Shown here in pieces: positions 53,254 through 63,847 of a stretch of DNA of 64,000 bases. The translations under genes were made by a program, and so were the position numbers. How positions within the stretch are numbered: the first letter of the stretch is position 1; each line of letters begins with the position of its first letter. Origin of the DNA: Parastagonospora avenae f. sp. tritici 18332-5 (Eukaryota > Ascomycota > Dothideomycetes > Pleosporales > Phaeosphaeriaceae); contig JAFJTR010000050.1 of NCBI GenBank assembly GCA_022559985.1, positions 124,001 to 188,000 of the forward strand. Reading direction: 5' to 3'. The notes beneath the pieces are model-generated. The model did no database searches. It saw nothing but the letters and a program-made list of their open reading frames with translations, and was not told where the DNA came from.

Positions 53254-54137
53254 GGCTGTTTCTTGAGAACTTGGCGCGAGGCGTTCATGGTGGAGATATC
53301 CTAGGCGTTCGAATTACTTGGGCTGACACGCTGTGCGTGGGTTTCAACAATGGAAAACGACAATGACTTCCAATCTTGCAGGTACTGATACGTGGCATAA
53401 GATCTTAGCATCTTTCCGAGATTATGATGTGAAAGCTTGTAAATCAGACGGATATGGAGTTTCTATTGGCGAAATAAAATAGTGTGGCCAGTTCAATTCA
53501 ACAGATTCGGAACAGCAGAACAATGTCTCCTGAAGAAGGATGTAAATCTACATTCACAAGATCTCGACACAGAATTCTAATAGAAGCTTGACCCGCCAAT
53601 GTACATGTAGTTGTTGTTCAACAAACATTGAAGAAGTCTAACGTAGGAACGCGCTGAGAACAGGTGACTTCAATTTCGTACTGCGGCTCTTCGCCAAGCC
53701 CGGATGCGCGTCATTACTAACCTCCCTTTTCGTGTGCCTCAATTCGACTTGCCCAACAACACCATCGACTCTCACTATTGGCTATCGCAGTCTGAAGGCG
53801 ATATATTGACAGATGGAACGATATCGGCAACAATGTCGGCATGCTTCGCGAATCCATCTTCCACGTTCCTGACCACACCGCGCTAATCTCCCATTCGGGC
53901 AGTACCTCGGCGAAATGCTTGCGCCGTGGGTTCCGAACTGCAGGTGCTTGTCGAAGATCGTTCGCTGGGCAATCAGGAGATGACGTTACTTTCTGGTGTA
54001 GACGCTAGTGTTGTGTTTATGAAGTACAATACGATCCCGTTCCCGCATCCTCTATCACATCACTCTCAATTTGATACACTGAGAGTTGCAACTTCCTCCA
54101 GGGACGCAATTTGATCCCGCCCTGCAAACATACCATC
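53254..54137. other. Intergenic region
   Basis: About 0.9 kb, partly AT-rich (53400-53650). A 60-codon frame at 53704-53886 has no family signature and is not called. Contains the promoter of the lipocalin-like gene. Confidence 0.45.
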
Positions 54138-54824
54138 ATGCGTGTCGCAACTACCATCGCAGCGCTGACATCGGTCGCATCGAGCATCATCCTTCCCCGT
54201 CAAGAATCAAATGATACAAGCAATGCGCCAGTCGTTGTTGCTTCACAGTACGACGGGCATGTCTTTATACCCAATATAAACCATGGAATCACAGACTGAC
54301 GCGCACCAGGACATGCTTTTATCCTGTCCCCGACGCAAAATTTGACCTTGAATCGTATCTTGGGACATGGTACCAGGTCGCGGGGACGCCTTTCGGCCCT
54401 ACCGTAGGAGCGAGATGTATTTCCGGCAATTACGCTCTCAATGTAAGCATTCACAAGATGCACCACAACTTGTGGCCTAATCTCAACTTCAGGACAATGG
54501 CACCATCAGAGTTGTGAATACCGCGACGCGTGGTAATGCTTCACGCAGCATCGTTGGTACCGCCACCGCTGTAGATTCGGCGTACGGCGCTGGCGGCGCT
54601 TTTGTGGTCAGCTTTCCCGGAGCATCAAGGCCTGAGTGCCCGGGACCCAACTACATTGTGCAAGGTGCGTATTTGACAGGAGAACAGTGATGGGAGCTTT
54701 TTGACACGGTCTAGACTACGCGATCGACTGGGCGATTGTGCAAACACGTGGATGGAAAACATTGTACATTCTCAGCAGAGAGCGACAGCCACCTGCTGCG
54801 AAAATTGATGCGAGTAGTAGCTGA
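54138..54824 (+). CDS. Secreted lipocalin-like protein, 174 aa
   Basis: Built from four exons: 54138..54247, 54310..54442, 54493..54664 and 54715..54824. Signal peptide MRVATTIAALTSVASS, then PRQESND. The lipocalin signature GxW occurs in CFYPVPDAKFDLESYLGTW (Trp57). It is followed by YQVAGTPFGPTV and GNYALNDNGTIRVVNTATRG, then FVVSFPGASR, PGPNYIVQDYAIDWAIVQ and WKTLYILSRERQPP, the strand order of the Blc/ApoD-type barrel. The frame ends at TGA 54822-54824 just after AAKIDA. An alternative 46-nt intron (54814-54859) would replace the end with a 20-residue tail ending at 54918 that carries a Cys. Lipocalins bind small hydrophobic ligands; the ligand is unknown. Confidence 0.72.
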
Positions 54825-55206
54825 CGTTATAACCTACGTTTATGCTGATAGTATGACAGGCTTGGATCAAGCGCGCGGTAGCTTTCGGGTCAAATGCCAC
54901 GAATATATCGAAATTTGACCAAGCTGGTTGTGAGGATGCTTAACTCAAAAGCTGCAAAATAAAGACATGGAATATGGCTGCGACGTACTAAGTATGGGAG
55001 ATCTTGCATTGACGAGGGACTGGGGGTATCTACCTTCCGAGTGTAACGCCATGGTTCCTAAATCACCTCAAACTGCAATACGACAACTCACGGGCGCCTT
55101 TATTGCCCCATGAGACCGCTAAAATCATCTCATCAAGAGAATTGAGCCGCAGCTAAGGCAGTATAGACAGATCCGATGCCGTTGCCTTCTGTCTTCCTTC
55201 GCTCTC

Positions 55207-55930
55207 AACTAAGCCCTAGTCCTTCCTGGCTGCTCCGGATGTTGCGTGTATTGTCGACTTGAAACCTTGGTGAATCTTGATAGATGGGTCGTTTCCGAGG
55301 CTGCTCTGGGTTTCAGATCACGGGGACGTATCGGTCGACGTCATGGAAGTGTTGCCATAACCATTGCTCTGCTTCACGCCCTTCATCGGAGCACCATCCG
55401 TACGTAGAGAATTTCGCCATGTCAGAAAACCGCTCCATGATAGGGTTTGGGAGTCTTGACCGCCAGCCGTATTCGTACTGGCACGATAGACCCATGTGTT
55501 CGCAACCGGCATATTCAGAATGGGAGACTACAACGGCGATGTTGAAGTCGATGATTTTCATTTCAATTTCCGTGTCACGGAGCGTAATTACATCATCAGC
55601 ATGATTGTAGTCTTTGATGAAGATGTTGCGGGGGCAGACATCGCGATGATTGATCCCAGCTTTTCCGATGGTGTTTCAGCGACCAGGGCCTTCTTTAGAA
55701 TGGATGACCGTACTTCTTCTCCGAGCTCTTTCGCATCAAGAGACAGCATGCATTCTCCATGCAAATGTTCCACAATGATGAAACGTACTGGCGGTACAAA
55801 GATCGAGGTTGAGCCGTCCGAAGGGCTCGGCGGGTTCGTGGCGTACTGCCGTAAATTTGAAGTCTCGAAGATATGGTATGCGCGGTATCCATTATAGATC
55901 TGAACCATCTCCTTGCTCTTCGCAAACCAT
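55207..55930 (-). pseudogene. Kinase-like protein fragment, broken by frameshift and stop (copy 1)
   Basis: Reverse-strand C-lobe of a fungal kinase-like protein: VRFIIVEHLHGECMLSLDA, then catalytic-loop GINHRDVCPRNIFIKDYN and MKIIDFNIAVV, ending EAEQWLWQHFHDVDRYVPVI. The N-lobe is missing or unrecognisable. A one-base deletion at about 55655-55675 separates the first block from the HRD block (17 nt where the sister copy has 18). The stop at 55313-55315 sits where the sister copy has Trp (IWDP versus I-stop-NP); beyond it the frame stays open to a second stop at 55207. A TGG-to-TGA change is C-to-T on the opposite strand. Confidence 0.65.
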
Positions 55931-56241
55931 TGCTGTTGGCGCCGACGTGCTAGAAGGCATGGTGAATCATGCTTTCCATGACATGGATTTAGGGACTAGA
56001 GCTATGACTTAGCTATCTGCCGGGTTAAGGAATTTCGAATGAAACATGGGTTGTCACTTGCAGTGGAAGGTGACAGCCAAGCCGTATCCATGTGTTGAGT
56101 CCTTCTATATGCCAAGGCGCTACCTATTACGCAGCTAAAATTTCTCTACTAAACACCAAGGCTTATGCAAGTAAACGCTCGAGCCCAATGAGTTCAATGT
56201 AATTATGCTTCCAGGATGGCCTCCATGATCAAAACTCTCTG
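55931..56241. other. Spacer between the two kinase-like pseudogenes
   Basis: About 0.3 kb. No coding sequence recognised. Confidence 0.4.
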
Positions 56242-57462
56242 TCACTCCTTCGTAGCTCCCGTGCTGATAGCTGAGACTGAGCTACCACTGCAATCGTCTT
56301 CGGAATCTTCCACGTATCTTGGAGATTCGAGAGGAACATCAGGATCCCAGATTAACGGTCGGAACCTGTCGTCGTCGTGAAACTGCTGCCATAGCCACTG
56401 CTCCGCGGTTGTACGCGTTCTAGGTACCCAGTCGTAGAACTCCATCATCTGACCATGGTACCTCACAATGGGGGACTATGGTTTCCTCCCTGCCTTAGCA
56501 TCGCATTTATACCAGCGGCGGTATTTGTGACTTGGGTGAGCATTGACGATAGCGATGTTGAAGTCAATTACCTTCACCTGCACGTGGTTGATGATGTGAT
56601 TCGCCGTCAAGGTCGATGCGATTTCGTTGAGGTTGAGCAAAATGATGTTCCGTGGACAATAGTCGTAATGATCGACACCGGCGTACATTATGAGAATCTC
56701 AGCAACGATGACCTTCTTGGCGATGGCGGATCGTACTTCGTCAGAGAAAGTGTGCGGCTTGATACTGCTCATAGTCTGGCCTCACAGGTATTCGATGAGT
56801 ATGAGCCGGACAACCCTTTTCCGTTTCTCACCGCTCAGAGTTACATGGGTACCGATTTCCACGGTGAAACTGCCATAGTAGACGGGTGTTATCTCTACGG
56901 CCGCCAGTGACTGCTGTAGCTCCGTGTACGCAGTAGCCTCACGGAGATAATCCCCATCGGCGTCACAAATAACGGCCTCAGTGTAGCCGTAGTCGTTGGC
57001 AAATTTGTAGTAGAGGGGGTCGTAGATCTTGGTGACCATGTTGTTATTGATTACGAGGATCTGAGCGCCTCTACCATACCCTGACCTTATCATCGACGTG
57101 ATGGTCAGTGTCCTCGTGGCGTGTGTGATCGACCGGCCTCCTAAAGGCGGCCGAGAGAGACAAGAGTCTAACTGCGACAGCTCTTCCCAGTTGTCCGACA
57201 ATTCGGGATATTCTGTGATATCGTCGTAACCGAAAGGCACTGGAGGCTTGTGCATCGTCGCGGTAAATGTGGAACCCACAATGTACGGACAGCGCGGCAC
57301 ACGACAGGAACCAGAGTTGGTGAATTGTTATTTTCCGGCAGATTCTTGCAAATCGTGGGCCAAGGGATGCACCGATGCGAGCGAAGGGGTTGTAGACGCC
57401 GAGTAGTCGCGAGCCTCGGGGGTCTCAAGCTCGTTCGCGTGAATGTCCTGTAGTTCGTCCAT
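56242..57462 (-). pseudogene. Fungal kinase-like gene with three in-frame stops (copy 2)
   Basis: A single frame of 407 codons from the ATG at 57462 (MDELQDIHANELE) to the stop at 56242, with no frameshift. It is interrupted by TAA at 57328-57330, TGA at 56782-56784 and TAG at 56476-56478. Kinase-like features: N-lobe ILVINNNMVTKIYDPLYY and EATAYTELQQSL, hinge VVRLILIEYL, loop DHYDYCPRNIILLN (HxD changed to HYDY) and VKVIDFNIAIV. The first TAA could mark the boundary of a shorter gene starting at the ATG at 57255. All three stops are one C-to-T step from CAA, CGA and CAG. A processed intact protein is unlikely. Confidence 0.7.
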
Positions 57463-57979
57463 TGTTAGGTGTGTCGCAGTATTCGGGAAAGTTGCTTGTG
57501 TATTGTTCAGATTGTGCGTAGCGGATTGGGAAGAATATGATATGAGTGCAGACTGAGCTAATGGGTGCCAAGACAATATTGACACGCGCGGGGACATTCA
57601 CTCTGGCTGCACCATTAAGCGTCACTGCCCGAACATCGCGACCTTCGAGATTGCCTCGCCTCCGTATGCTAGGTATGGCTACGGAGGTAAAACTTCACTA
57701 TGACGCTGTGAAAGAACAACTCCAATGATATTATCTACCTACCATGGGTAACAATGCCGTTGGCAACAGAGAGTGATCGCGAGAAAGGCAGCAGGATGTT
57801 CTTATGTGATATTTGACCCCCAAAGCAGTCTTCCATACATATAACTCTTCACACCGCTCTCCATACTTGCCCCCAACCCCAACGCAACCTCCTCTTGTTT
57901 CCTTTACAATATCAATCTTTCATCATCTCTACCCAACATTGCTATTTCAACTGAGTCTCCACGTGGATTTACAAGAATT
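57463..57979. other. Divergent intergenic region
   Basis: 517 bp between the kinase-like pseudogene (reverse) and the nuclease-like gene (forward). The 57840-57975 part is C/T-rich and looks like the leader of the forward gene. Confidence 0.45.
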
Positions 57980-58932
57980 ATGTCAACTGAGCTTCCAGCC
58001 GCCAATGAGCCAAAAGATTCCTCAGACCGAACGCCACCGTACATTCTTCAATACCTCCGGGAGAATCTTCATAAGATCGAGATGTCAAAAGCGATCGAGT
58101 ACAAGTCAGTGAAGCCTTCAGGCGAAACCACGAAGTTGACTATTGTGCCGAAGGTACTTGTCTGCCACGATGCGGAAGAGCTCGTTCAGATCGCAAATAC
58201 CGCTCTCCAGAATCCTAAGATAGCAGAATCACGCCTCAAGGATGCTACGATTACTTCGCCTGGGGACCGGGTGGGGCATTTGGTGGAGACTCGGAAGTGA
58301 TATTGTCAAAGCTTCTCAAGTTTACATCACTCTACCTATTTACAGGATTCTCAACAGTCTCTACTACGGGAAGTTCAAGATGAGGACAATTTTTTCATAA
58401 GCTTCCTGTTGAACTACTCGAGGAGGAAGTAGAAGATGGAGAAAAGAAACAGCCGAGAGAGTCTGTGCTTCGTACTGATGAGATATTCGTGGTGTCGGAA
58501 GGCCAACCTGACACAGGCAAGACCATTTGTGTGATAGAGTATAAGCGGCGTAAGCTCCCGAGATACAAGGATTGGCAGAAAGCTATGCTGCCTTCAAACT
58601 ACACCAAAAGGCAATACGGACGAGTGATGAAAGATAGCCAAGGCAAGACCAGATCTGCATTAGACCAGAATGCCCTATCATACACCAAGCAAGTGGCATA
58701 TGCATTACGCACTAAATGTAAACATGCAGCAATCCTCAACTGGAATCATGCTCTGTTCTTTGAGTTCAATAACTTAGACGGAGCGCCCGAGAATTCTGCC
58801 GGAGACGAAGCAAGGTTGATCTGGGCAACCGAAGATACGGATTTCAAGGAAGAGCATGTGCCTCACGATTTCCTGCGAAAAATGATGCTGGGGTGGACTC
58901 TTCGAGCAGTCAAGGACCGGTTCGGTTACTGA
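57980..58932 (+). pseudogene. Possible PD-(D/E)XK nuclease-like gene with a homopolymer frameshift
   Basis: Starts MSTELPAANEPKDSS. Exon 1 ends at VETRK, and a GTGATA..TTTACAG intron (about 58299-58344) leads to ILNSLYYGKFKMRTIF. The frame then breaks in a run of six T (about 58390-58396). With one T fewer it continues HKLPVELLEEEVEDGEKK and then, uninterrupted, VLRTDEIFVVSEG, KTICVIEYKRRKLPRYKDW and ALSYTKQVAYALRTKCKHA to the TGA at 58930. An Asp followed about 20 residues later by E-Y-K is the spacing of the PD-(D/E)XK nuclease fold, but the assignment is weak. The break may be a sequencing error, in which case the gene encodes about 285 residues. It adjoins kinase-like pseudogenes. Confidence 0.5.
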
Positions 58933-59550
58933 TCACTCAACACATTTCAGCCTGCTGTACCCGAAGCTCATAAGCAGATGGACGGCAAGATTTGTGGTTA
59001 TATAAAGTTCTACGCGGGTAACCAGTACGAGAAGACGCTCGTGTGCTGATTGACATGAAGAAAACGTTCACGAGGGAGGAGGAAACACATAGAGCTGGCT
59101 CATCCACAGAAAGCATGTGTATCTAATTGAAGTGGTTAGTCGGATAGGAACACGACAGGGCGGGGTCGGAAGAAGGATTCCGGATCCTCAACACAACGTG
59201 GCAACCGTGGACTTATCAACCTAGGAAATCTCGTTCGAGAGTGAGCGACCTTCCTAATTCGGTCAAAGTGACCAGGTTCCTAGCTTCTACTTCTTGGCAA
59301 CACTCCACCGCCCGTCAAATGCCGACGACTATGTATGCAGGTCTACCGACACTTGGCAGCATAATTCTACCGAAGTGGATTTCACTGACATGGATGCGCA
59401 CGCTTTTTGTGCCCAAGATCGACCTCTTATCGCGCCCTACACGACGTGGTCCAAGTCCTGAGCTCATTCGGAGAGAAGTATTAAGCTCATGATTGCCAGT
59501 AAACTAGCTTGTACTTCGTTCAGCTTTCTCCCAAACGCCTCTCGTTCAGT
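58933..59550. other. Intergenic region
   Basis: About 0.6 kb before the FAD oxidase gene. No coding sequence supported. Confidence 0.45.
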
Positions 59551-61029
59551 ATGTTTTTCCCACTAGTTAGCGCACTGGTAGCGGGCGCTCTCGTACCGGA
59601 AGTTTGCTCCAGCATCATTCTTGAGCGCGACGCCTTTCAAAACTCAAAGCGGACAATTGTCGATAGAAAGGAACTTTCTGCTCGAGGTTTTCCCGTCCCA
59701 GACCCTACGGAGAGCTACTGGCAGGTTCCGGAACACCGCATCGCCAGTCTTCGCACGACCGAGGAACTTCCTACGAACAAAACTTTCGACTATGTCATCA
59801 TTGGTTCTGGTATTAGCGGCGCCGCTACAGCTATGAAGCTACTTAATCGAAATCCAGAGCTTTCGATCTTGATGCTCGAGGCTCGGACGGCTTCATCAGG
59901 TGCCTCAGGGCGTAACGGTGGACATGTCAAGCCTGGTGATTGGAAGATCATTAAGGAATGGGTTGAGACGTATGGCGAAGATGAGGCTCTGAGGATTCAA
60001 AAGCTGGAGCAAGATTGCGTTGATGACATGGCCGACTTCGTCAAAACCTACAACGTGTCAAGCGGATTCCATGAAGTTGAAACTGCTGATCTTTATTGGA
60101 CAAGAGAAGCATTCGAGAAAGCTGTCAAAGTATGGGAGTATCAGCAAGAGCTTGATCAGCGCAGGCCCGCGGATGTCGGTAAAAACAACAGGGCTGTCTA
60201 CGCCGGGCAAGCTGCAAGAGACTATTGGAAGTGGCCTGAGATTCTGGGTGCGATCACATACAAGTCAGCCATCCAGAATCCGTACCTCACGGTTTGCGCG
60301 ATGTTGGAGCAGAGCCTGAAGAAGGGACTTAACCTGCAAACCAACACCATGGCTCTAAGTTTGAGCCAGTCAACAGCTTCTGGTGGAGCAAAGTGGGAGG
60401 TAGATACGGAACGAGGTGTTGTCAGGGGCAAAAGAGTTGTACTTGCTACCAACAGCTACACTGGCGCTCTCCATCCACGCCTCGGAAAGACCAAATTCCT
60501 TGCTCCGACTCGAAGCCAAGCGTCTGCTATACACCCCGAAGCGTATTCGCCGAACAATACTGTATTCAGCCGCAGTCATTCTTACCCTGATCTACACTCC
60601 GGTAACAACTATATCATGGTGCGCGCGCCTGGCGATCAGGGTGAGGGCGATGTGGTCATCGGCGGCGGGACCATGTTTTCGCCCTCGCGCGAGAAGAACA
60701 TTACCGACGACTCAGTCATAAACGAGGATATTGCGCTACACCTGCATCGGGTCAGCCGCACAGTGTTTGGGTACAAGAACTGGGGAGAGACTACCAAAGT
60801 CCTCGGCGACTGGACCGGTATCACCTGTAACACAGAGGATGGCTTTCCTGGTGTTGGTGCTATCCCGGATGAAGAAGGGCTTTTCGCCTCGATTTGTATG
60901 AATGGTCACGGAATGGCTTGGGCATTCCGGAGCGCAGAGGCACTCGTGGAATTGATGGAAGAGGGAGAGGCACCCACGTGGTTCCCGAAAGCTTTCGATG
61001 TTAAGCGCGCATTTACGCAAGAAAAGTGA
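59551..61029 (+). CDS. Secreted FAD-dependent oxidoreductase (DAO family), 492 aa
   Basis: Single exon from the ATG of MFFPLVSALVAGALVPEVC, a signal-peptide-like start (the TTG 14 codons earlier is not used). The FAD Rossmann motif FDYVIIGSGISGAATAMKLL is near residue 80. A second FAD block GASGRNGGHVKPG, typical of glycine/D-amino-acid oxidase-like enzymes, follows. RVVLATNSYTGALHP and a C-terminal GFPGVGAIPDEEGLFASICMN are the remaining family blocks. The family oxidises amines or amino acids to imines with O2, releasing H2O2. The substrate cannot be told. Secretion of this class is unusual but seen in ascomycetes. Confidence 0.88.
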   Translation: MFFPLVSALVAGALVPEVCSSIILERDAFQNSKRTIVDRKELSARGFPVPDPTESYWQVPEHRIASLRTTEELPTNKTFDYVIIGSGISGAATAMKLLNRNPELSILMLEARTASSGASGRNGGHVKPGDWKIIKEWVETYGEDEALRIQKLEQDCVDDMADFVKTYNVSSGFHEVETADLYWTREAFEKAVKVWEYQQELDQRRPADVGKNNRAVYAGQAARDYWKWPEILGAITYKSAIQNPYLTVCAMLEQSLKKGLNLQTNTMALSLSQSTASGGAKWEVDTERGVVRGKRVVLATNSYTGALHPRLGKTKFLAPTRSQASAIHPEAYSPNNTVFSRSHSYPDLHSGNNYIMVRAPGDQGEGDVVIGGGTMFSPSREKNITDDSVINEDIALHLHRVSRTVFGYKNWGETTKVLGDWTGITCNTEDGFPGVGAIPDEEGLFASICMNGHGMAWAFRSAEALVELMEEGEAPTWFPKAFDVKRAFTQEK

Positions 61030-61893
61030 GATTCAGTTCTAATAGTTCTCAGCACCGTCTAGAATAGTGATTCAATCTTTGGTAACGTCCGGCTGCATAT
61101 TTATCTCATGATCTTGTTCCAAGCACAGGGGCAACCTAAATCTGGAGTGTACCTTGAACAGCGGTGGGAGTCAGGAATAAAAAAGAACAACCCGACACCT
61201 AACACGCTCTGTTGCCAACTCGAACTCGTGAGTAAGCTAGCACAAAAGAATCAGCCAGTTATAAGACAACAGGGAACACTTCGCAGATATACCGCGAGGC
61301 GCTGTGCTGAATAGACCAAGAGGGTGTTCTAGGAACGGATCTCTCAGACTCCGAACTGATTTGGAAGAGTCGGGGATTAGTTGAGATATAACTAGGAGTA
61401 AGAAGGGTTTGACAATAAGTGATGGATTGTGCAGGCGGGGCGCAGTGTTTACGCTCGACATACAACTCTCATGTGTCATAACATCGCACGTCACAGGTTG
61501 GAATCACGTTACCAGGTACTACAATAATTCGTGCGCGCTGTTTTAAAAGTTCTAAGCACTATCAGAGCGTAATACTAAGCTGTCTACCTTGAAATTCTTT
61601 TCAGACCTATATTGCGTACTGACAAGCTATTAAAGTTCTTTATGCTCGTATGTAATACAGCAGCTGCTCTCTAATAGTAGTCTGAGCCTGAATGGAGAGC
61701 GCACAAATTGTTGCAACACCTGGTGACGTATCCAGGTGAAGGTGAAGAATTGCTGAATTGCATACAAAGCCATGAAGTTCTATCCGGCGACAAGCTCAAA
61801 ATACCTAAACCGGAGCTCTGCATCGATACGTGTTTCAGTGGGTTTGTGTGGTAAGAGCCATATCCTGGGCCATTAATCAAGTTCATGAACTAG
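61030..61893. other. Convergent intergenic region, partly AT-rich
   Basis: About 0.86 kb, with AT-rich sequence at 61500-61680. No coding sequence, long terminal repeat or tandem repeat is supported. Confidence 0.45.
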
Positions 61894-62465
61894 CTACCTC
61901 TCCACCAAATTCATCATCCCAATGAGACCAACGATAGCCGGCGTCAGGACACGCCCAAAATTTCTGAACTGCCACTTCGATAATAGCCCTTGTAGTTCCT
62001 TCTTAAGCTCTGCCTCTCTTCCCACTTCTTTGTCCATCGCTTGCCCGATCTCTTTCACTCTATCGTTGATGGGGAAGATGAGGTAGATTTCGTATGGCGC
62101 AATAGTGAAAAGTACGCAAAACAACACTGCCCACGTTTTCCATGTTTCTGCATCTGATGTGCGATGCAGCTGTGATGTCAGAACAGTAGTGACAAGGAAA
62201 GAACCGCCGAGAAGTCGAGATGAAGGGAGCAGGTATTGCTCGCCCCACGTGAACGTCTGAGTAAATTGCTTGCAGAGCAGTTTTGGGGGGAGTTGAGCTG
62301 TGAGTGGGATCACCCAAAGAGACAGGCAGGATGAGAGACCTCGATCGAATGTTAATTAGTCTCAAAGGGAGAAGATAGGGAATACAAACCTCCGATGAAG
62401 ATGGCGCCTGTGCAAATGATCACCTGGAGAGTGTACACCAAGGTGGTCAAGGTAGTGGTTTCCAT
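61894..62465 (-). CDS. DUF1772 / anthrone oxygenase-like membrane protein, 173 aa
   Basis: Exons complement(61894..62339, 62390..62465), with a 50-nt intron. The first exon encodes helix 1 (LTTLVYTLQVIICTGAIFIGG). Further helices are LLGGSFLVTTVLTSQL, WAVLFCVLFTIAPYEIYLIF and FGRVLTPAIVGLIGMMNLV. The WxxxxxxGxxxxP-like pattern and PINDRVKEI in the third loop match the DUF1772 family. This includes anthrone oxygenases such as those in polyketide pathways (HypC/AgnL2/EncC types). Many members have no known role. There is no polyketide synthase in the window. Confidence 0.85.
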
Positions 62466-63073
62466 TAAAGCGACAGTTCGTTATGACTTCAAGTCGGCAA
62501 TTGGTTCACCCAGGGGTCCATAGGTATGGCACACTATATATGTGGTCGCTGTTCGCGCACTTCGAGGCGTGCCTCAAGCGATCGACGCTTCACTAGCCGG
62601 GATCAGCGAGACACTAATGACGTAGTTGAACTAGCTCCCAAAGGTTCCTAGACTACAATCTACCGCGCAAACTGCATATCTCCACATTGCCCGTGCTGCT
62701 GCGCGATCGGTGGCTGTTCATGCCGAACCGTGCGAACTTGTCGGCGCTGGTGAAGACGAGGCCCGACGCGCAGGGACGAGTCTGAAAGTCGATGGTGAAG
62801 TAGCGCAATGGTCGATGACATCGTCGAATTTCTGCGTATTTTCGCATTCCACGGCAGCCGTGAAATGCAGCTTATCAATGTTGGCAAGCCGATCTTGTTG
62901 CAATGAAATGCTAGGCAATTTGTAACAAAAGCAACCGAGTCCATAGCTTCAAATCAAGGTCAAGTCTCAAAAATTACCAATACTGCACAAAGTCGCATCA
63001 CAACAGATAATCCACAGACCGAACGAGCCTTCTTGCCGCCTCAAGTACACTGCGATCCTACAACAAGAAGAGC
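62466..63073. other. Divergent intergenic region
   Basis: About 0.6 kb. Overlapping frames of 60-95 codons exist on both strands, but none has support from homology or splice structure. Carries the promoters of the flanking genes. Confidence 0.45.
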
Positions 63074-63847
63074 ATGTCCTCCTACGCCATCCTCGGCGCA
63101 ACCGGCAGCACAGGCTCCAGCATCCTACAACTCCTCAGCGCGCCACCGAAAGCCCACATCAAACTCCTCGTACGATCCAAATCGAAACTTCACAAATTAT
63201 TCCCGGCCGCAGTCGACAATCCAAACATTGAGATCTTCGAATCCAGCATCAATGACATCTCAACACTCTCGAAATGCCTCAACGGCACAAAAGCAGTCTT
63301 CCTGACCGTCGCTGTCACGGATAACATACCAGGCTGCAGCATCTCCATCGACACCGCAAAAGCCGTCGTGCAAGCACTTAAGATACTTCGCGAAAATTAT
63401 GCACACTTCAAACCCCCTCGCCTCATCGTGCTAAGCTCCGCAAGTGTCGACGACAAATTCTGGGACACGACGCCTTCATTCGTGCACAACTGGATTTACA
63501 GCGCCATGTCAAATCTCTACGACGACTTGAAAGAAGCAGAGAAGTACCTTCGCGCACAGCAAGATTGGCTGAATGTTACTTTCATTATGCCAGGTGGTAT
63601 TGTGCATGACGTCCAGCGTGGACATGAGCTGAGTACTACAAGTCAGCAGACGTTTGTTAGTTTTCTTGATGTTGCGGGGGCGATGATTGAAGTCGCCGAC
63701 GAAGGGGGTGATAGGTGGGATTGGCAGAACGTCAGCTTAGTGTTGAAGGGGGGACAGACGGCGAAGATTGAGTGGTGGGCGCCAGTGCTGCTGAGTAAGG
63801 GCTTGCTGCTGCATTACGCGCCGTGGATATATTCGTATCTGCCATGA
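63074..63847 (+). CDS. NmrA-like/atypical SDR NAD(P)-binding reductase, 257 aa
   Basis: Single exon. The N-terminal dinucleotide motif YAILGATGSTGSSILQLL is the GxxGxxG form of atypical SDRs (NmrA/SDR_a5). It is followed by LLVRSKSKLHKLFP, a probable NADP-binding basic strand end, and VFLTVAVTDNIPGCS. Later blocks are PRLIVLSSASVDD and LNVTFIMPGGIVHDV. The canonical catalytic Tyr-x-x-x-Lys is not evident, as in other NmrA-like proteins that sense redox state or reduce small substrates. Length is normal for the family. The cytosolic substrate is unknown. It ends 153 bp before the window edge, where nothing further is recognisable. Confidence 0.85.
   Translation: MSSYAILGATGSTGSSILQLLSAPPKAHIKLLVRSKSKLHKLFPAAVDNPNIEIFESSINDISTLSKCLNGTKAVFLTVAVTDNIPGCSISIDTAKAVVQALKILRENYAHFKPPRLIVLSSASVDDKFWDTTPSFVHNWIYSAMSNLYDDLKEAEKYLRAQQDWLNVTFIMPGGIVHDVQRGHELSTTSQQTFVSFLDVAGAMIEVADEGGDRWDWQNVSLVLKGGQTAKIEWWAPVLLSKGLLLHYAPWIYSYLP

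Noticed and set aside
61500..61680. AT-rich stretch that might be a transposon or LTR relic
   Set aside because: No terminal repeats, target-site duplication or coding remains could be identified.
62653..62944. Three overlapping reverse-strand frames of 64-94 codons
   Set aside because: No motif, no splice support, mutually exclusive frames.
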